Assembly: GCA_025453855.1 (NCBI GenBank)
Contig: JALOPO010000179.1
Coordinates: forward strand, 1-8,802
Reading direction: 5' to 3'
Length of the DNA: 8,802 nt
Origin: Gemmatimonadaceae bacterium
GTDB taxonomy: Bacteria; Gemmatimonadota; Gemmatimonadetes; Gemmatimonadales; Gemmatimonadaceae
Under the pieces are notes generated by a model. It was not told where the DNA came from and did not search any database. It was given only the letters and a program-made list of their open reading frames with translations. Shown here one piece after another: positions 1-7,576 of this stretch; the first letter of the stretch is position 1; each line of letters starts with the position of its first letter. Position numbers and translations under genes: made by a program.

Positions 1-1891
1 CCGTCGGCAGTCGCCGCTTCCAGTGCGTCCCCTCGAGCCGCCGGACGACCAGCCGCACCTCGGCCGCCGGCTCGCCACGCGCCACCAGCTCGTCGGGCGT
101 CCAGCCGTGCAGCAGCCAGTTGAGGAGCGTGTCGGCGCGCGCGTAGCTGATGCCGAAGTCGCCCTCGTCGGTCTGTCCCTGCACGAGATCGGCGCTGGCC
201 GGCTTGTCGACGATCTCGCTCGGCACGCCGAGGTGGCGGGCGAGGGCCCAGACCTGCGTCTTGTACAGGTCGCCGAGCGGGTTGATGGGAGGCGAGTCGT
301 CGGCGTGCCAGGTGTAGTAGCCGAAGAGCCGCTCGGTCTTGTTGCCGGTGCCGAGCGGCACCGCGCGGTGGCGCGCGCTCTGGTCGAAGAGCGTGATCAT
401 GCGCATGCGCGCCATCACGTTGCCGCGGCGCGCGCCATCGGCGTCGGGCTCGTGCTGCAGGTAGCCATCGACCGCGGCGGTGATCTCCATGGTGCGATGG
501 CGCACGCCGAGCGCGTCGATGACGAGCTGCGCGTGGGCGAGCGAGTCGGGACTGGAGGTGCGGTAGGGCATGCGCACCGCGATCACCCGCTCCGGGCCGA
601 GCGCCTTCGCCGCGAGCCAGGTCGTGACCGCGCTGTCGACGCCGCCCGAGAGGCCGATCACCGCCTGCTCGAAGCCGCGTCGCCGCAGCTCGTCGCGCAG
701 GAACTGCACGAGCCACCGCTCGACGAGTGCGGCGTCGATGTCGAGCGACGGTGGCGCGCCGCCCGCTACGGGTGCCGGCGGGATCACGAGCATCCCGCCG
801 TGCTCGCGCGGCTGCGCCACGTGGCGTGTCGGGGCGCTCGCCGCGTGCGTCGTCGGCGACGTGGTCGCATGCGTGTCGCCGCTCGTCGCGACGGCGTGCA
901 GCCCGGCGGCGTCGCCCGCCCCCTCGCCGCGCGGTGCGCCGATCATCGTGCCGTCGCCCGCATCCCACTGCGGTGTCGACGTGCGCGACGCCTGCGCATC
1001 GACCGCATCGCGGAGCTGCGCGTGCAGCGACGGAAGCGCCTGGGCGAGGTCGGCGAGGAGCGGCATGTCGGCGCGCACGCGCACCAGGTCGCGCAGGTCG
1101 AGGTGCGCGGCGCCGATGGCGGGCGTGAAGACCGGAAGCCGGAGCCGCACGTCGCCCGCCGGCCCGAGCACCATCGAGGCACCGCTGAACATCTTCCCCC
1201 CCTCGCTCCCCACGAGGTTCGCGAGCGAGACGACGATCCCGTGTTCCTCGGCGATGTCGCGCACGAGGCGCTCCCAGCGCGCCACGCTCGACGGCCCGGG
1301 GACGTCGTCGCCACGCGGCCAGGTGCCGCGCGCCGGCGCCGCGCTCGAGACGAAGAGCACCTCCGCCCCCTGCAGCGCGGCGATCGTCCCGGTCAGCGAG
1401 TGCCAGGCGTCCTCGCAGACGAGCATCGCCGCGCGCCCCCACGTGGTGTCGAAGGCGACGATGTCGCGTCCCGCCTCGACGAAGCGCGCCTCGTCGAAGA
1501 GGCCGTAGGTGGGAAGGAAGATCTTGCGGTGCACGTGGCGGATGACCGGCACGTCGCCACCGAGCGTGACGTACAGGACGCTGTTGTAGAGCGTCGAGCG
1601 CCACGTCTCGTAGAAGCCGACCACGACGTCGAGCGTGGCGCCGGCCGGCGCGAGCGCGACGAAGCGCGACTGCAGCTCGTCCGCCACCGTGCCGGCGCTC
1701 ATCGCGAGCTCGCGCACGCCCCCCTCGACGAAGTAGCCCGTGAAGGCGGTCTCGGGGAGGTGGAGCACGTGCGGGCGCGGCGTCATCGCCAGCGCGTCGG
1801 CGAGGAGCGCGGCGATGCGGTCGCGGTTCGCCGGCACGTCGGCCTTGGCCGGCGCGAACTGCGCGACCGCGAGGATGAGGGGGCGTGACAT
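1..1891 (-). CDS. nadE: Glutamine-dependent NAD+ synthetase (3' end cut by window edge)
   Basis: Final step of NAD biosynthesis in the cytoplasm: deamido-NAD (nicotinate adenine dinucleotide) + ATP + glutamine gives NAD+. I translated the minus strand from the ATG at 1889-1891 and found 630 open codons to the window edge. Residues 1-275 form a nitrilase-type glutaminase with the Glu-Lys-Cys triad visible: E47 in LPETAF, K123 in HRKIFLPTYGLFDE, C159 in LVCEDAW. Residues 383-630 form the synthetase domain with the P-loop SGGVDS (415-420), GTGNKTE (514-520), a GDLYKTQV motif (540-547) and PASADLVQGQTDE (564-575). The last visible residues (THWKRRLP) resemble the usual C-terminal region of the family, so only a few codons should be missing. 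Oddity: about 80 residues (300-380) between the domains are low-complexity, rich in Ala, Thr, Gly, His and Pro. No Shine-Dalgarno is evident before the start. The gene is divergent from the PBP gene. Family assignment is secure. Confidence 0.96.
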   Translation of the reverse strand, partial: MSRPLILAVAQFAPAKADVPANRDRIAALLADALAMTPRPHVLHLPETAFTGYFVEGGVRELAMSAGTVADELQSRFVALAPAGATLDVVVGFYETWRSTLYNSVLYVTLGGDVPVIRHVHRKIFLPTYGLFDEARFVEAGRDIVAFDTTWGRAAMLVCEDAWHSLTGTIAALQGAEVLFVSSAAPARGTWPRGDDVPGPSSVARWERLVRDIAEEHGIVVSLANLVGSEGGKMFSGASMVLGPAGDVRLRLPVFTPAIGAAHLDLRDLVRVRADMPLLADLAQALPSLHAQLRDAVDAQASRTSTPQWDAGDGTMIGAPRGEGAGDAAGLHAVATSGDTHATTSPTTHAASAPTRHVAQPREHGGMLVIPPAPVAGGAPPSLDIDAALVERWLVQFLRDELRRRGFEQAVIGLSGGVDSAVTTWLAAKALGPERVIAVRMPYRTSSPDSLAHAQLVIDALGVRHRTMEITAAVDGYLQHEPDADGARRGNVMARMRMITLFDQSARHRAVPLGTGNKTERLFGYYTWHADDSPPINPLGDLYKTQVWALARHLGVPSEIVDKPASADLVQGQTDEGDFGISYARADTLLNWLLHGWTPDELVARGEPAAEVRLVVRRLEGTHWKRRLPT

Positions 1892-2038
1892 GCGCGAAAG
1901 CTCGTCCGCGCGGCCGATGCGGGGTAGTACGCCGTTGGCCGCTCCGCTTCGTGTCGCTCGCACACGCAGCGGGACGCGTGCACGGTCTTCCCGAGACACC
2001 GCACTTCCGCCACTGCCTCGCGCTCCGCACCCTTCGGC
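1892..2038. other. Divergent intergenic region nadE / class A PBP
   Basis: These 147 bases separate two divergent genes and must hold both promoters, unless transcription starts elsewhere. I see no convincing sigma-70 -35/-10 pair and no purine-rich Shine-Dalgarno before either start. The only A/T-richer spot is GTAGTAC near 1924-1930. Read on the minus strand it gives TACTAC, a weak -10 candidate for nadE. Other structure is minor: inverted 6-mers GCGGCC (1910-1915) and GGCCGC (1937-1942) flank that spot with a 21-base spacer, and an 8-base palindrome CGTGCACG lies at 1977-1984. In DNA this GC-rich such matches can arise by chance. Confidence 0.4.
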
Positions 2039-4036
2039 ATGCCCGTCACCGCCCGCCGTCTCGCCCGACCGCTCGCCCTCGTGCTCGCGAGCGCGGGCCC
2101 ACTCGTCGCACAGGATCCGAGCGTCATCATCCCGCTCCCGCAATCGAGCCTCGTGCTCGCGCGCGACGGCGCGGTGATCGGCGAGGTCGGGCGACAGGTG
2201 CGCACCAGCGTGTCGATCGGCTCGCTGCCGAAGTACCTCCCGGCCGCCTTCGTGGCGGTGGAGGACAAGCGCTTCTACCAGCACGACGGCGTGGACCTGG
2301 TCGGCATCGCCGGCGCCGTGAAGGACGCGCTCACCGGCGACGCGCGCGGCGCGAGCACGATCACGCAGCAGCTCGTCGGCAACATGCACCCGACGCTCGT
2401 CGACCGCTCCGACAAGTCGATCGGGCGCAAGCTGCGCGAGCAGGACGCGGCGCGCGCCATGGAGCGCCGCTACTCCAAGGCGCAGATCCTCGAGGCGTAC
2501 CTCAACACGATCCACTTCGGCCACGGCTGGTACGGCATCGATGCCGCGGCGCGGCACTACTTCGGGAAGCCCGCGGCGCGCGTCACGCTGGCCGAGGCGG
2601 CGACGCTCGCGAGCATGCCCAAGGGGCCGGCGCTCTACGATCCGGTGAAGCACCCGGAGCGCGTCCGCGAGCGGCGCAACCTGGTGCTCGCGCTGATGGC
2701 CGAGCAGGGGATGATCTCGGCCAGCGAGAAGGCGCAGTCGCAAGCGCAGCCGCTGGTCACCACGAGCGAGACGCGCGACGAGGCGATGCGCTGGGTGGTG
2801 AGCGTCGCGCGCATCCAGGCCGAGCGCGGCGGCGTCCCGCTCCGCGACGGCGGCTATCGCATCGTGACCACGATCGATCCCGCCCTGCAGCTCGCGCTCG
2901 CGAAGGCGCTGCGCGAGGGCGTCGCCGCGGCCGAGACGCCGCGCAAGCGGAAGGGGAAGGCGGCCGCGGCGCCGAGCGGGACGCTCGAGGGGGCGGGCGT
3001 CTTCGTCTCGCCGGTCACGGGCGAGGTGCTGGCGAGCGTCGGCGGGCGCGATCCCGATCGCAGCACCTTCGATCGCGTGATCGACGGGCGCCGCCAGCCC
3101 GGCTCCGCGTTCAAGCCGTTCGTCTACGCCGAGGCGCTGCGGCAGGGGGTGAGCACGGCGGCCACCACCTGGCAGGACAGCGCGCTGCGCCTCGTCCTCC
3201 CCACCGGCAAGGTCTACAGCCCCGACAACGCCGACGGCAAGTACCTCGGCCCGCTCACGCTGCGCGAGGCGCTGGTCGAGAGCCGCAACCCGGTGGCGGT
3301 GCAGGTGGGGCAGGCCGCGACGATCGACAGCGTGGCGTTGCTCGCGCGGCGCATGGGGCTCGATGCGGTGATCGAGAACTATCCGTCGAGCGCGATCGGC
3401 ACGGCGAGCGTGCGCCCGCTCGACATGGCGCGCGCCTACGCGGCCTTCGCCAACGGCGGCGTGAACGTGAGCCCGCGCTTCGTGCTGCGCGTGGAGGATC
3501 GCGCCGGCCGCACCGTCTGGACGCCGCGCGTGCCGGCGCCGCAGTACGCGCTCGACAATCGCGTCGCGTACATCATGCGCGACATCATGAGCGACGTCGT
3601 GGCGCGCGGCACGGCGACCAGTGCGCGGCGCATCGTCCCGGCGCGCATCCCGGTGGCCGGCAAGACGGGGACGACCAACGGGAGCACCGACGTCTGGTTC
3701 GCGGGGATGACGCCCGACCTCGCGGGGGCGGTCTGGGTCGGCTACGACACGCCGAAGCCGATCGCCGGCGGGAGCGCGGCCGGCGGCACGATCGCGGCGC
3801 CGATCTGGGCGCGTGCGGTGGCCGCGTACTACGCGGGTGGGCGCGCGGCGCAGAACGTCTGGTCGCCGCCGCCCGGGATGGTCGCCGTCGACTTCGATCG
3901 CGCCACGCGCGCGCCGGCGACGCTCGAGACGCTCCCGGCGTACCGCTACACGGAGTGGTTCGTGGCCGGCACCGAACCGGGGGCGCTGGCGATCGATCCG
4001 TGGCGGCTGTTCGAGGGGGGGGCGCTGGGGCGCTGA
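2039..4036 (+). CDS. Class A penicillin-binding protein (bifunctional transglycosylase/transpeptidase)
   Basis: Polymerises lipid II into glycan strands and cross-links the stem peptides, on the outer face of the inner membrane. The protein has 665 residues. The GT51 glycosyltransferase domain (about 60-240) shows EDKRFYQHDGVD with catalytic E75, GASTITQQL (104-112), RKLREQDAARAMERRYSK (130-147) and GWYGIDAAARHYFGK (163-177). The transpeptidase domain (about 270-600) has all three serine-acyltransferase motifs: S356-A-F-K359, S415-R-N417 and K542-T-G544, so both activities look intact. The N-terminus has basic residues, a short hydrophobic stretch (8-24) and LVAQD, which reads more like a cleavable signal peptide than a long membrane anchor. 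A basic loop PRKRKGK (301-307) lies in the transpeptidase region. There is no PASTA or other C-terminal add-on. The ATG has no clear Shine-Dalgarno, but it sits just before the signal-like segment. An 8-G run occurs 12 bases before the stop. Paralogue class (1A, 1B or 1C type) is not decided, so no symbol is given. Confidence 0.95.
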   Translation: MPVTARRLARPLALVLASAGPLVAQDPSVIIPLPQSSLVLARDGAVIGEVGRQVRTSVSIGSLPKYLPAAFVAVEDKRFYQHDGVDLVGIAGAVKDALTGDARGASTITQQLVGNMHPTLVDRSDKSIGRKLREQDAARAMERRYSKAQILEAYLNTIHFGHGWYGIDAAARHYFGKPAARVTLAEAATLASMPKGPALYDPVKHPERVRERRNLVLALMAEQGMISASEKAQSQAQPLVTTSETRDEAMRWVVSVARIQAERGGVPLRDGGYRIVTTIDPALQLALAKALREGVAAAETPRKRKGKAAAAPSGTLEGAGVFVSPVTGEVLASVGGRDPDRSTFDRVIDGRRQPGSAFKPFVYAEALRQGVSTAATTWQDSALRLVLPTGKVYSPDNADGKYLGPLTLREALVESRNPVAVQVGQAATIDSVALLARRMGLDAVIENYPSSAIGTASVRPLDMARAYAAFANGGVNVSPRFVLRVEDRAGRTVWTPRVPAPQYALDNRVAYIMRDIMSDVVARGTATSARRIVPARIPVAGKTGTTNGSTDVWFAGMTPDLAGAVWVGYDTPKPIAGGSAAGGTIAAPIWARAVAAYYAGGRAAQNVWSPPPGMVAVDFDRATRAPATLETLPAYRYTEWFVAGTEPGALAIDPWRLFEGGALGR

Positions 4037-4044
4037 CGGCCGCA

Positions 4045-4070
4045 TGCCCCCCTCGCGCGCCGGGCGGGCA
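4045..4070 (+). terminator. Weak hairpin after the PBP gene
   Basis: TGCCC (4045-4049) pairs with GGGCA (4066-4070), followed inward by one mismatch and two or three further pairs, starting 9 bases after the PBP stop codon. No T-run follows, so this is not a classical intrinsic terminator. The 105-base gap 4037-4141 to the next gene shows no clear promoter or Shine-Dalgarno either. The downstream gene may be cotranscribed with the PBP. Confidence 0.2.
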
Positions 4071-4141
4071 CCTCGACGCCGCGCCGCGGTACCACGCGAG
4101 CGTCCCGTCGCTGCACCTCACCCGGACCAGGCACCTCCCCG

Positions 4142-5059
4142 ATGCCACACCGCGACCGCACCGCGATCGCGCTGCTGCACGCCATGCACGCGGCCGCGCC
4201 GTCGACGCTGCGCGCGCAATCCGTTGCGACACGTCCCGCCGCGCTCCTCGCCGAGTGCACCTACGAGACGTGCATGCCGCGCGAGCGCGCCTTCCTCGAC
4301 GGCATCGTCCTCGGCGCGCCGGACAGTGCGCGCGTCCTCGGCGGGCGCGCGGCCGACAGCGTGCTGCGGCTCTCGCGCGCGGGCGACATGTATCTCGAGT
4401 CACGTGACGTGGAGCGACGGCGCTCGCGCAACCGGACCTTTCTCGGCCTCGGCGCCGGTGTGCTCGCCGCCGTGTCGGCGATCGTGGCGGCCGAAACGGG
4501 TGAAATCTGGCTGCTCGTGCCGGCGATCGGCGGCGCGGTCGCCTCGCTCTACTTCCTCCAGGAGTCCTCGGCACCGCTCGCGCGCGCCGAGGCGCGGCAG
4601 GTGGATGCGATCGAGGTGCATCGCGACGCGGTGGCGGCGGCGATCCTCGCCCGCCGCGGACTCGCGCCCCGGGATCCGTCATCGAGCACGCCATCGCTCG
4701 GCGACTGCTCGTGGGAGAGCTGCCGCCTCGCCACGCGCACCACGCTCCTCGGTCACACGGTGACCGTCGGACGCAGCGACCCGGAGCGGATCGGGCTCTG
4801 GGGTGACGACTTCTCGCGGCACGTGACCCGCGTCCCGGCCGCCGCCTCGGCCGCCCGGCGCTTCGTCACCGCGCGCCGGACGTCGCTCCTGCTCACCGTC
4901 GGCGCCGGCCTCACGCTGCTCGTCCTCGGCAACGACGCGACGCCGGCCACCACGGCGGGGCTGGTCGGCGTCGGAGCGGTGGGCGTCTGGCAGGGCGTGC
5001 GCGCAAAGAGCGCCCTCGAGGACGCGGTCTGGCTCTACAACCGCGAACTGCTCCGCTGA
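4142..5059 (+). CDS. Predicted membrane protein of unknown function, two-fold internal repeat with C-x4-C pairs
   Basis: I do not recognise a named family. The protein has 305 residues. The N-terminus (1-26) is mildly hydrophobic and ends in LRAQ, a possible Sec signal peptide. Two similar halves follow. Each has a cysteine pair with an aromatic-acidic core (C39-TYET-C44 and C189-SWES-C194), a polar stretch of about 50 residues, a GAG turn (104-106 and 254-256), two hydrophobic segments (about 100-117 and 121-139; about 247-263 and 268-285) and an amphipathic Ala/acid-rich tail. The offset between the Cys and GAG landmarks is exactly 150 residues without a gap, which points to duplication of one unit. 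With two membrane passes per unit, both Cys pairs would lie on the same side of the membrane, perhaps the periplasm as disulfides. Coding is supported by high-GC third positions, length and the repeat itself. The start has no Shine-Dalgarno; ATG 4184 is an alternative. The gene is same-strand with the PBP 105 bases upstream and convergent with the kinase. Confidence 0.8.
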   Translation: MPHRDRTAIALLHAMHAAAPSTLRAQSVATRPAALLAECTYETCMPRERAFLDGIVLGAPDSARVLGGRAADSVLRLSRAGDMYLESRDVERRRSRNRTFLGLGAGVLAAVSAIVAAETGEIWLLVPAIGGAVASLYFLQESSAPLARAEARQVDAIEVHRDAVAAAILARRGLAPRDPSSSTPSLGDCSWESCRLATRTTLLGHTVTVGRSDPERIGLWGDDFSRHVTRVPAAASAARRFVTARRTSLLLTVGAGLTLLVLGNDATPATTAGLVGVGAVGVWQGVRAKSALEDAVWLYNRELLR

Positions 5060-5081
5060 TCGCGCGACGACGATCGCGCGA
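5060..5081. terminator. Perfect 8-bp hairpin between convergent genes
   Basis: The octamer TCGCGCGA occurs at 5060-5067 and again at 5074-5081, separated by CGACGA. The octamer is its own reverse complement, so the two copies form a perfect 8-bp stem with a 6-base loop. It begins directly after the TGA of the 305-residue gene and lies 7 bases from the end of the kinase gene on the other strand. This is the expected place for a bidirectional transcription stop. No T-tract follows on either strand, so an intrinsic terminator of the usual kind is not proven. An RNA-stabilising 3' hairpin is an alternative. Confidence 0.45.
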
Positions 5082-5087
5082 CGCCGC

Positions 5088-7520
5088 TCAGGAGGAGGCG
5101 GACGACGCGTGCGATCGTGCGACGCTCCCCGCGCCGGCCCGCGCGCCGTCGCCACGGGCGCCGTCGAGCAGCGTGCGCACGCTGCTGAGCAACGCGTCGC
5201 CGGTGAACGGCTTGGCGAGGAAGGCCACGCCCGGCGCCCGCACCGCCGCCACCAGCTGCTCGTCGTCGGCGTAGCCGCTCATGAGCAGCACCGGGAAGCC
5301 GGGATGGAGCGCCTGCACGCGTCGCGCCAGCGTCGCCCCGTGCATGCCGGGCATCACGACGTCGCTCACCAGCAGGTCGTACTGCGCGCCCGGCACCTCG
5401 AGCATCGCGAGCGCCATCGCCGCGTCCTCGGCCGTGCGCACCTTGTAGCCCGCGCGACGGAGCAGCGCGCTCGTCATCGCGCGCACCGAGGCATCGTCCT
5501 CGACCACCAGCACGCGCTCGTCGCCGGCGGGGACGGTCGCGGCGCCGATCATCGGGGCCGATGCCGCCGTCCCGGTGATCTCCGCGACCGCGCGCGGGAA
5601 CCAGAGGTCGAAGGTCGAGCCCTGCCCGGGCGCCGAGTCGACCGCGATCGTCCCGCCGGCCTGCTGCATCGTCGACCAGGCGAGGGCGAGCCCCAGCCCG
5701 GTGCCGCGCCCGCGTGGCTTGGTGGTGAAGAACGGTTCGAAGAGTCGTGCCCGCACCGCGGGCGGGATCCCCTGGCCGGTGTCGCGCACGGTGAGCACGA
5801 CCCACTCGCCGCTGCCGAGCGCGCGTCGCGCGCCCTGTGCCGCATCGAGCGTCGTGGTGCGCGAGGCGAGCACGAAGCGGCCGCCGTCGGGCATCGCGTC
5901 GCGCGCGTTGGTGGCGAGGTTCACGAGCAGCTGCTCGAGCTGGCCGCGGTCGACGAGGATGCGCGCGTCGCCGTGCTCGAGCACGAGCGCGGTCTCGATC
6001 GTCTCGCCGAGGATCGGTCCGAGCAGCCGCGCCACGTCGTGCAGCACGTCGGCCGGATCGAGCACCTCGGGCTGCACGACCTGCCGCCGGCTGAAGCTCA
6101 GGATCTGGCGCGTGAGGTCGCTCGCGCGCCGCGTCGCGTGCAGCACCTCGTCCACGTCGGCGCGGGCGCGCGTCCCTTCCTCGAGGTCGCTCGCCGCCAG
6201 CTCCGCGTAGCCGCCGATGGCCGCCAGGTAGTTGTTGAAGTCGTGCGCGATCCCGCCGGCGAAGGAGCCCAGCGCCTCCATCTTCTGCGACTGCCGCAGC
6301 TGGTCCTGCGAGGCGAGCAGCGCCTGCCGGCGCGCCACCGCGGTGTCGGCCATCTGGTTCACGGCGGCGGCGAGCACGCCGATCTCGTCGGGCGAGCGGA
6401 TCGCGGAGCGACGCGCCTCGTCGCCGGCGGCGATGGCGCGCGCATCGGTGGTGAGCGACTCGATCGGCCCCACGATGCGGAGCGCGAGGCGCCACGCGAT
6501 GAGGAGCACGAGGAGCGTGATGGTGGCGCCGAGTGCGAGGTCGTTGAGGAACTGCGCGCGGGCCACGTCGAGCGTGTAGCGCGCCGGGATCCCGACGTAG
6601 GCGAGCCAGCCCGTGGTGCGCATGCGATCGAAGCCCGAGAGGCGCACCGTCCCGTCGGCGCTGCGCGAGGCGTCCACGCCGCGCCGCTTCACCAGGTTCT
6701 GCCGCACGCCCGGCGCGCTGCCGAAGCGGCGGCCGATCCAGTGCTCGGGGTCGAGCGTGCGCAGGACGACGGTCCCGGTCGTGTCCATGACCGTCACCAC
6801 CGACCCCGGTGGCAACGCCCGCGCTACCTGCAGCCCGTCGAGCGAGTCGACGGGGAGCGCGGCGGCGAGCACCGTGCGGGCGCCGCTCCGCGTGCGCACC
6901 GGCAGGAAGAAGGTCAGGACACGCGACGTGTCGACGTCGGCCACGCTCCGGATCACGTCGCCCACCGTCCAGGCACCGGTCGCGGCCGCGGTCCCGAAGC
7001 CGGGGCGATCGCGGATCGCCGTCGCGCGCGGGGCGTGACGGTCGCGATGCGCGGCGCCGACGAGCCGGCCGGCGCTGTCGGCGAGCACGAGGTCGGTCCA
7101 CGGGAGGTGCGCGTCGGCGAGCGCGGCGTCGAGCAGCGAATCGAGGCGTGCGTCGGCCGTTCCATCGCCAGGCGGTGCCGGGAGGATGCGGGCGATGGTG
7201 CGCAGCTGCGCCTCCACCGCATCGACCTCGCTGTCGAGTCCGTGCACGACGAGTCCCACCAGCTCGGCCGCCCGCGCCTGCTGGCGTTCGCGCTCGACCC
7301 CGTTGCGCTGCCAGGCGCGGAGCGCGAAGCCCAGCGTGAGCGGCACCGCCACCGCCACGGCGAGGAAGCCGATGCGGGTGCGCACGCTCTGCCAGCGCGG
7401 GATGCGCGCGGCGTCCGGTGAGGGCGGCGTCGCCTGGGACATGCGGTGAAGTGCGGGGATCGCGCCGCTCGGCGCAAGGGTGGTCGGGGGGCGCGGGTCG
7501 GCGCGGCGGCACGTGGACAT
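5088..7520 (-). CDS. Hybrid sensor histidine kinase with C-terminal receiver domain
   Basis: Inner-membrane signal transducer of 810 residues. Order: proline-rich cytoplasmic N-terminus (1-45); membrane helix 1 (about 50-68); extracytoplasmic sensor of about 250 residues (70-322) that looks like a double-Cache/PAS-type fold, with lobes around 140-225 and 240-310; membrane helix 2 (about 325-348); HAMP (about 344-397); HisKA with phosphoacceptor H426 in IAHDFNN; HATPase with N-box N534/N538, DTGQGI (580-585), FEPFFTTK (594-601) and GTGLGL (606-611); receiver (about 668-790) with acidic D675/D676, phosphoacceptor D720 in SDVVMPGM, S748 and K770. All catalytic residues are present. The start at 7520 is chosen because AGGAGG lies 4 bases upstream; ATG at 7442 (residue 27) lacks such a site. 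There is no Hpt or DNA-binding domain and no separate regulator beside it, so the output partner is elsewhere. The gene is divergent from the beta-lactamase gene. The ligand is unknown. The fold name of the sensor is my inference. Confidence 0.95.
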   Translation of the reverse strand: MSTCRRADPRPPTTLAPSGAIPALHRMSQATPPSPDAARIPRWQSVRTRIGFLAVAVAVPLTLGFALRAWQRNGVERERQQARAAELVGLVVHGLDSEVDAVEAQLRTIARILPAPPGDGTADARLDSLLDAALADAHLPWTDLVLADSAGRLVGAAHRDRHAPRATAIRDRPGFGTAAATGAWTVGDVIRSVADVDTSRVLTFFLPVRTRSGARTVLAAALPVDSLDGLQVARALPPGSVVTVMDTTGTVVLRTLDPEHWIGRRFGSAPGVRQNLVKRRGVDASRSADGTVRLSGFDRMRTTGWLAYVGIPARYTLDVARAQFLNDLALGATITLLVLLIAWRLALRIVGPIESLTTDARAIAAGDEARRSAIRSPDEIGVLAAAVNQMADTAVARRQALLASQDQLRQSQKMEALGSFAGGIAHDFNNYLAAIGGYAELAASDLEEGTRARADVDEVLHATRRASDLTRQILSFSRRQVVQPEVLDPADVLHDVARLLGPILGETIETALVLEHGDARILVDRGQLEQLLVNLATNARDAMPDGGRFVLASRTTTLDAAQGARRALGSGEWVVLTVRDTGQGIPPAVRARLFEPFFTTKPRGRGTGLGLALAWSTMQQAGGTIAVDSAPGQGSTFDLWFPRAVAEITGTAASAPMIGAATVPAGDERVLVVEDDASVRAMTSALLRRAGYKVRTAEDAAMALAMLEVPGAQYDLLVSDVVMPGMHGATLARRVQALHPGFPVLLMSGYADDEQLVAAVRAPGVAFLAKPFTGDALLSSVRTLLDGARGDGARAGAGSVARSHASSASS

Positions 7521-7524
7521 GGCG

Positions 7525-7530
7525 CCTCCT
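7525..7530 (-). promoter_or_regulatory. Strong Shine-Dalgarno of the hybrid kinase gene
   Basis: On the minus strand the bases AGGAGG precede the ATG at 7518-7520 with a 4-base spacer (CGCC). It is the only clear ribosome binding site I found in the window and it fixes the kinase start, giving a 26-residue longer N-terminus than the next in-frame ATG. Confidence 0.75.
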
Positions 7531-7535
7531 GCAGT

Positions 7536-7576
7536 GTCGGCCGCTCGCCGACGCAGCGGTTGTCCGGCGTGCGTCG
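7536..7576. promoter_or_regulatory. Candidate operator: two overlapping dyads in the kinase/beta-lactamase gap
   Basis: The divergent gap 7521-7579 is 59 bases long. It contains GTCGGC (7536-7541), a 5-base spacer and GCCGAC (7547-7552), and also CGACGCA (7549-7555), a 14-base spacer and TGCGTCG (7570-7576). The two dyads share the central bases 7549-7552. Their arms are perfect, and the position between two divergent starts suits a regulator that controls both genes. TTGTCC at 7560-7565 could be a weak -35 element towards the beta-lactamase, but no good -10 follows. Chance inverted repeats are common at this GC content, so the call is tentative. Confidence 0.3.

Noticed and set aside
23..1888. 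Long plus-strand open frame (621 codons) opposite nadE
   Set aside because: Its product is Arg/His/Glu-rich with no recognisable motif, while the antisense frame encodes a complete set of NadE motifs. High GC removes stop codons from antisense frames.
1885..4407. 840-codon plus-strand frame overlapping the PBP gene
   Set aside because: Arg/Ala/Gly-rich, low-complexity product, out of frame with the clear GT51 and transpeptidase motifs; it is a shadow frame.
3585..4694. Minus-strand frame across the PBP end and the 305-residue gene
   Set aside because: Product is extremely Arg-rich with no domain; it crosses two better-supported genes.
5109..7421. 770-codon plus-strand frame opposite the hybrid kinase
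   Set aside because: No motifs, biased towards Arg, His and Glu; the minus strand encodes an intact kinase with a good Shine-Dalgarno.
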